Shown here in pieces: positions 7,132-10,190 of a stretch of 10,190 nt of DNA (positions within the stretch are counted from its first letter, which is position 1; the number at the start of each line of letters is the position of its first letter). This DNA is from Deltaproteobacteria bacterium (GTDB lineage Bacteria; Desulfobacterota; Syntrophia; Syntrophales; JAAYKM01). The stretch spans positions 1-10,190 of the forward strand of contig JAGVTI010000292.1 in NCBI GenBank assembly GCA_019136935.1, written 5' to 3'. A model generated the notes under the pieces. The model made no database searches. It was not told the origin of the DNA and saw nothing but the letters and a program-made list of their open reading frames with translations. The position numbers were made by a program, and so were the translations under genes.

Positions 7132-7189
7132 TCGTCGTTTCGAGCGATGCCATGCAATGGAGATTTCCCGCTTTCGTTCGGAGTGACGG
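7132..7189 (+). repeat. Imperfect palindrome, diverged relative of the 8126-8248 element
   Basis: The arms 7132-7147 and 7174-7189 pair over 16 positions when read as plus-strand RNA, with the imperfect positions being G-U wobbles. The minus-strand reading of 7187-7161 aligns with 8156-8181 at 20 of 27 columns with one gap, every mismatch a transition. This points to shared descent from one dispersed repeat family. Here it lies in the leader of htpX, 57 bases before its start. Confidence 0.5.
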
Positions 7190-7245
7190 CTGCATTCCGG
7201 CCTCCCAGATGAATTCATATTCATGAGAAGTGGAGTGAGAACACC

Positions 7246-8079
7246 ATGAACACCATTAAGCTGGTATTGCTTTTGAGTTCCCTGGCGGGCGTCCTCATGA
7301 TCGTGGGGTATTTCGTTGCCGGAAAAATCGGCGTGGCGGTCGCCTTCATCCTCTCCCTGCTCCTCAATTTCGGGAGTTACTGGTATTCGGACAGGATTGT
7401 CCTGAAGATGTACGGTGCGCAGGAGGTGAGCGCGGAGTCTTCCCCCGTACTGTACGATACCGTCCGCGATCTTGCACGAAGGGCGAACCTTCCCATGCCG
7501 CGGGTTTACATCATGGAACAGGAAACCCCCAACGCCTTTGCCACGGGACGGAACCCGGAGCACGCGGCGGTGGCGGTCACAACGGGGATCATGAAAATTC
7601 TCGACCGGAACGAACTGTCCGGGGTCATCGCCCATGAGCTGTCCCATATTCAAAACCGGGACACCCTGATCGGCACCGTGGCGGCCACCATGGCCGGCGC
7701 CGTGGTGATGGTCGCGACGGTTGCCAGGTGGGGGGCCGTTTTCGGTTTGGGTGAAGACGGCGGCGGCCGCACGGTGGGGCTCATCGCCACGGCCGTCATT
7801 GCCCCGGTTGCGGCAACGCTGATCCAGATGGCCATTTCCCGTTCCCGGGAATATCTGGCCGATGCAAGCGGCGCCCGGATGTCGGGGAGGCCGAAAGCCC
7901 TGGCAAGCGCCCTTGCCAAACTTTCCCGGGGCGCTCAGTTGAAACCCCTGGACGCCAACCCCGCGACGGCGCACCTGTTCATCGTCAATCCCCTCTCGGG
8001 AAACAGGGTGATGAACCTCTTCAGCACGCATCCGCCGATCGAAAAAAGGATTGAAAGATTGATGAAAATGAAGTTGTAA
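7246..8079 (+). CDS. htpX: HtpX, membrane-bound M48 zinc metalloprotease
   Basis: A 277-residue inner-membrane protease that degrades damaged or misfolded membrane proteins alongside FtsH. The zinc site is complete: HELSH (130-134) gives two histidine ligands and the catalytic Glu131, and Glu202 in SREYLAD is the third ligand. Hydrophobic helices lie at about 4-24, 28-48, 141-161 and 176-196, the HtpX plan of two helices before and two after the active-site motif. The C terminus has the usual STHPPIEKRIERL signature. Length is close to the family norm (about 280-295). GGAG lies ten bases before the ATG, slightly long spacing. It is divergent from malic enzyme and followed by thrC on the same strand, with a MITE-like element between. 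Family assignment is firm; stress control is not visible. Confidence 0.96.
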   Translation: MNTIKLVLLLSSLAGVLMIVGYFVAGKIGVAVAFILSLLLNFGSYWYSDRIVLKMYGAQEVSAESSPVLYDTVRDLARRANLPMPRVYIMEQETPNAFATGRNPEHAAVAVTTGIMKILDRNELSGVIAHELSHIQNRDTLIGTVAATMAGAVVMVATVARWGAVFGLGEDGGGRTVGLIATAVIAPVAATLIQMAISRSREYLADASGARMSGRPKALASALAKLSRGAQLKPLDANPATAHLFIVNPLSGNRVMNLFSTHPPIEKRIERLMKMKL

Positions 8080-8114
8080 GGAGCAATGGTTTCGTAAAAG
8101 ATAAAAATTCCCTC

Positions 8115-8125
8115 CCGCCAGGAGA
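8115..8125 (+). repeat. Left flanking direct repeat of the MITE-like element
   Basis: CCGCCAGGAGA directly abuts the left terminus CTGTGT of the element. It matches 8249-8259 at ten of eleven positions and is best read as one copy of a target-site duplication, or as a conserved outer end of the element. Confidence 0.5.
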
Positions 8126-8248
8126 CTGTGTCGTAGTACCTGATTTATATTCATGGTCATTCTGAGCGAAGCGAAGAATCTAATAATAACGATATATTGA
8201 GAAGAAGAGATTCTTCGGCTGACGCCTCAGAATGACATTGCAACACAG
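8126..8248. mobile_element. MITE-like palindromic element between htpX and thrC
   Basis: A 123-bp non-coding element. The termini CTGTGT (8126-8131) and ACACAG (8243-8248) are inverted; the outer stem 8126-8137 with 8237-8248 pairs over 12 positions with one C-A mismatch and two wobbles. After an 18-base insertion on the left (8138-8155), the inner arms GTCATTCTGAG (8156-8166) and CTCAGAATGAC (8226-8236) are perfect complements, followed by CGAAGAATCT (8172-8181) and AGATTCTTCG (8208-8217). The 26-base centre is AT-rich. No transposase is encoded. A sequence beginning GTCATTCTGAGCGAAGCG is, from memory, a dispersed repeat in several anaerobe genomes. As RNA it would form a long hairpin that could end or stabilise htpX transcripts. 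Confidence 0.6.
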
Positions 8249-8259
8249 CCGCCAGGGGA
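8249..8259 (+). repeat. Right flanking direct repeat of the MITE-like element
   Basis: CCGCCAGGGGA immediately follows the right terminus ACACAG and matches 8115-8125 at ten of eleven positions. It runs into GGGGAGGTGA (8255-8264), which resembles a strong Shine-Dalgarno sequence but has no suitable start after it. Confidence 0.5.
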
Positions 8260-8324
8260 GGTGAAACAGACTTTTTACGAATTCACCAGGGGTATAAACT
8301 GCGAAAAAGGAGAAAATCACAGCC

Positions 8325-9698
8325 ATGGCGATACGTTATTACAGCACGAACCGGAATCTCGATCAGGTGCCGGGCATCACGCCCTTCAAAAAATACGTGA
8401 CCTTCCGGGAGGCGCTTCTGCAGGGACAGGCCCCCGACGAGGGGCTGTTCATGCCCGAGCCGATTCCCTCCTTAGACCTCGCACGGGTCATGGCCCTGAA
8501 GGGACGTCCCTACGCGGAGGCGGCGAAGATGGTGGCCCATACCTACCTGAAAGAGGAAATCGGGGAAGAGGTACTGGACCGCATCGTCGAGGACGCCTAC
8601 AACTTCACCGTTCCCCTGGAGAAGGTGACGGGCCGGAAGTACATCATGCGCCTGGACCAGGGGCCGACGGCGTCGTTCAAGGACTTCGCCGCCCGGCTGA
8701 TGGCCCGGCTGATGAGCGCCCTCCGGGACAGGGGGCAGACGCTCCATGTGCTGGTCGCGACTTCCGGCGATACGGGGAGCGCCGTCGGAGATGCCTTTCG
8801 CGGCGTGGAGGGGATCGGCGTGACCATCCTGTATCCCCGTGAGGAGGTGAGCGGCCGGCAGAAAAAACAGCTCGATTCCATCGGGGGAAATGTTCAGGCC
8901 ATCTCGGTGGACGGCAAGTTCGACGACTGCCAGAACCTGGTGAAAGAAGCCTTTGCCGATTCCGATCTGGCGGGGTTGAATCTGACTTCGGCCAACTCGA
9001 TCAATTTCGGCCGGATCATGCCCCAGATGATCTATTACGTTTATGCCTACGCGCAGCTGGCCGAACCGGGGGAGGACATCGTGTTTTCAGTCCCGTCCGG
9101 GAATTTCGGTGACGCCCTCGGGTGCGAGTACGCCCGCAGAATGGGACTTCCCGTGGCGAGGCTCGTCATGCCCGTCAACGAAAACGAAGAATTTTCCCGC
9201 TACCTGGAGACCGGCGTTTACCGGAAGATTTCCCCATCCATCGCCTGCCTGTCCAATGCGATGAATGTCGGGCATCCGAGCAACCTGGCCCGGTTTTTCG
9301 ATCTGTACGGCGGCACGGTGGATCGGACCGGCATTGTCCACGCCTACCCCGACCGGGAAGAGATGAAAAGACGCATCTACTCCGTCAGCATAACCGATGA
9401 GGAAACGAAGGAAACCATCCGGCGCGTCTACGAAACCTACGGCGTTCTTCTGGAACCCCATGGCGCCGTCGGCTGGAAGGGGCTGGAAAGCTATCTTGAA
9501 ACGAACCCCGGAGACCGTCTCTGTGTCTGCCTGGAAACGGCCCATCCGGCCAAGTTTCCCGATGAAATCGAGGAGCTTCTTAAAATTGTTCCGCAACTCC
9601 CCTCCAGCATGCAGGGAATCGACGATCGGCAGGGAGAGGCGATCCGGTTGCCTTCCGATTACCGCTCCCTGAAGGAATACCTTCTGGGCCGCCGATAA
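8325..9698 (+). CDS. thrC: Threonine synthase
   Basis: A 457-residue PLP enzyme that converts O-phosphohomoserine to threonine and phosphate, the last step of threonine synthesis; cytoplasmic. The N-terminal domain typical of the longer E. coli/yeast-type enzymes is present (MAIRYYSTNRN, then APDEGLFMP at 36-44). The PLP lysine is Lys119 in GPTASFKDFAARLM. The phosphate-binding and substrate loops ATSGDTGSAVGDA (145-157) and SANSINFGRIMPQ (222-234), and VPSGNFGDALG (256-266), are all intact. LEPHGAVG and ETAHPAKFP in the C-terminal third are also characteristic. AAGGAG (8307-8312) lies 12 bases before the ATG, a long spacing, but no better start is in frame. No other threonine-pathway genes are in the window, and no clear terminator follows. 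Confidence 0.97.
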   Translation: MAIRYYSTNRNLDQVPGITPFKKYVTFREALLQGQAPDEGLFMPEPIPSLDLARVMALKGRPYAEAAKMVAHTYLKEEIGEEVLDRIVEDAYNFTVPLEKVTGRKYIMRLDQGPTASFKDFAARLMARLMSALRDRGQTLHVLVATSGDTGSAVGDAFRGVEGIGVTILYPREEVSGRQKKQLDSIGGNVQAISVDGKFDDCQNLVKEAFADSDLAGLNLTSANSINFGRIMPQMIYYVYAYAQLAEPGEDIVFSVPSGNFGDALGCEYARRMGLPVARLVMPVNENEEFSRYLETGVYRKISPSIACLSNAMNVGHPSNLARFFDLYGGTVDRTGIVHAYPDREEMKRRIYSVSITDEETKETIRRVYETYGVLLEPHGAVGWKGLESYLETNPGDRLCVCLETAHPAKFPDEIEELLKIVPQLPSSMQGIDDRQGEAIRLPSDYRSLKEYLLGRR

Positions 9699-9748
9699 AA
9701 AGCATCGTTATTTTCTTGTCTTAGGTGAAAAGCAAGGAGATTTTCCGG

Positions 9749-9785
9749 TATAATTTACTTGACAAGACGGCAGAGTTGTTATAAC
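9749..9785 (+). promoter_or_regulatory. Candidate promoter hexamers for the OadG-like gene
   Basis: A perfect -10 TATAAT (9749-9754) has no good -35. Ten bases on, a perfect -35 TTGACA (9759-9764) is followed by TATAAC (9780-9785) with only 15 bases between, shorter than the usual 16-18. Either could start a leader of roughly 270-300 bases ahead of the gene. The consensus quality is good but the spacing is not. Confidence 0.4.
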
Positions 9786-9925
9786 CGCACAGACAAAATA
9801 AAATCTTCCCTTAGGACACAGTTGCAGAACTGACCGGTCCGGGAATTTGATTCCATTAAATATTTTACCTCGCTCGACACTGTTCAACGGGATCTTCGTG
9901 CGGTAACAAAGGAAGGTCAGGTTGA

Positions 9926-9948
9926 AATATAAGGAATGTGCTTATATT
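9926..9948 (+). other. Perfect AT-rich hairpin or operator-like palindrome
   Basis: AATATAAG (9926-9933) and CTTATATT (9941-9948) are exact complements around a seven-base loop GAATGTG. A T8 run begins nine bases later (9958), too far for a standard terminator. It could be a protein-binding palindrome or part of a folded leader. Confidence 0.4.
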
Positions 9949-9995
9949 CAGCATGTATTTTTTTTATATTGTGAGTTCGGCCGATCTGGCTTAGT

Positions 9996-10022
9996 ACAAC
10001 GGCGGTTGTCAACGAAAGTTGA
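9996..10022 (+). other. Two overlapping, mutually exclusive stem-loops
   Basis: ACAAC-GGCG-GTTGT (9996-10009) and TCAAC-GAAA-GTTGA (10009-10022, a GNRA tetraloop) share base 10009 and use alternating CAAC/GTTG blocks, so the strand could switch between pairings. Confidence 0.35.
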
Positions 10023-10033
10023 TGGAAAAATAT

Positions 10034-10045
10034 GGGGTTTTCCCC
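10034..10045 (+). other. Small GC stem next to the OadG-like ribosome site
   Basis: GGGG-TTTT-CCCC, five pairs including T10033 with A10046. Its CCCC arm could alternatively pair with part of GGGAGG (10051-10056), the ribosome site, which would allow translational control. Confidence 0.3.
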
Positions 10046-10063
10046 AAAATGGGAGGAATCATT

Positions 10064-10190
10064 ATGGAGATGGACAATTTTACGTTCGGCATGACGTTGC
10101 TGGTTGTCGGCATGGGCGGCACCCTGGTGACGCTCGCGATCATGGCAGGGGTCATGGCAACATTGGGAAAAATCTTTCCCGACAAGCCGG
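10064..10190 (+). CDS. OadG-like sodium-pump decarboxylase gamma subunit, partial
   Basis: The first 42 codons of a gene that leaves the window. The protein starts MEMDNFTFGMTLLVVGMGG and continues as one hydrophobic helix (about residues 8-32) ending with GKIFPDKP. This pattern, a very short polar start, FGMTLL, a single membrane helix and a Pro-containing cytoplasmic edge, matches the gamma (OadG) subunit of Na+-translocating oxaloacetate or methylmalonyl-CoA decarboxylases. The subunit anchors the carboxyltransferase to the membrane beta subunit. GGGAGG (10051-10056) lies seven bases before the ATG, an excellent ribosome site. Which decarboxylase it serves depends on genes beyond the window. 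Family call is moderately firm given the short fragment. Confidence 0.78.
   Translation, partial: MEMDNFTFGMTLLVVGMGGTLVTLAIMAGVMATLGKIFPDKP

Larger units (their letters stand above)
6932..7245. other. Divergent regulatory region between malic enzyme and htpX
   Basis: A 314-bp gene-free region. In order it holds the malic enzyme ribosome site, a minus-strand GTGTGATAAG, a plus-strand intrinsic-terminator shape (7015-7040), a plus-strand TGATATAGT promoter core, two GC-rich hairpins (7092-7122), a long imperfect palindrome (7132-7189) and the htpX ribosome site GGAG (7232-7235). The longer items are listed separately. The leader of htpX would be about 165 bases if the plus promoter is correct. 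Confidence 0.7.
9699..10063 (+). other. AT-richer leader region upstream of the OadG-like gene
   Basis: A 365-bp gene-free stretch, visibly more AT-rich than its neighbours. No thrC terminator is evident. It contains promoter-like hexamers (9749-9785), an 8-bp palindrome GACCGGTC (9832-9839), a small stem GGAAT-TTG-ATTCC (9842-9854), a perfect 8-bp stem (9926-9948), a T8 run (9958-9965), two mutually exclusive small stems (9996-10022) and GGGG-TTTT-CCCC (10034-10045) just ahead of the ribosome site GGGAGG (10051-10056). This density of hairpins suggests a structured leader RNA. I do not recognise a known riboswitch class. Confidence 0.5.

Noticed and set aside
7072..8160. 362-codon open frame on the minus strand opposite htpX
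   Set aside because: It is antisense to a gene with a complete M48 active site; its translation is rich in His, Gly and Arg without any domain pattern.
8261..8842. GTG-started frame with the strong-looking GGGGAGGTGA at its beginning
   Set aside because: It runs out of frame through thrC and has no family pattern; the Shine-Dalgarno-like sequence overlaps its start codon, so spacing is impossible.
9926..9965. Perfect 8-bp hairpin followed by T8 as a terminator of thrC
   Set aside because: The T-run begins nine bases after the stem and the stem is AT-rich, so it does not fit an intrinsic terminator; kept as an unexplained structure.
9922..10190. TTG-started open frame after AAGGAAGG, running to the window end
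   Set aside because: It continues out of frame through the OadG-like gene, and its translation there is Gly/His/Arg-rich noise. The open stretch is probably chance.

Overview
The window (about 10.2 kb, GC-rich, dense genes with strong Shine-Dalgarno sites) looks like chromosomal DNA of an anaerobic Desulfobacterota (former Deltaproteobacteria), perhaps a Syntrophus-like lineage. This is inferred from the gene set (short malic enzyme, OadG-type sodium-pump subunit, BrkB membrane protein fused to a cyclic-nucleotide domain, HtpX) and from a dispersed palindromic repeat. Nothing in the window fixes the species.

Layout. On the minus strand, positions 1-1996 hold a secreted, probably outer-membrane beta-barrel protein and, overlapping its ribosome site, the start of a second exported protein. 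After a 475-bp divergent region, the plus strand carries a six-helix YihY/BrkB membrane protein fused to a CRP-like sensor module (2472-4010). Its 3' end overlaps by 59 bp the convergent end of a minus-strand operon, malic enzyme (6931-5579) followed 28 bp later by a radical SAM enzyme (5550-3952). A 314-bp divergent region with candidate promoters, an orphan terminator and several hairpins leads to htpX (7246-8079, plus). A 123-bp MITE-like palindrome with an 11-bp near-perfect flanking duplication sits between htpX and thrC (8325-9698, plus). A 365-bp structured, AT-richer leader then precedes the first 42 codons of an OadG-like gene, which runs off the window.

Functionally the genes are mixed: central carbon metabolism (malic enzyme, probable Na+-translocating decarboxylase), amino-acid synthesis (threonine synthase), membrane protein quality control (HtpX), envelope proteins and two uncharacterised proteins (BrkB-CRP fusion, radical SAM). 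No phage, CRISPR, tRNA, rRNA or transposase gene was seen. The most unusual items are the BrkB-CRP fusion with a shortened helix-turn-helix, the MITE-like insertion and a diverged relative of it that is a G-U-rich RNA stem in the htpX leader, and the multi-hairpin leader of oadG.
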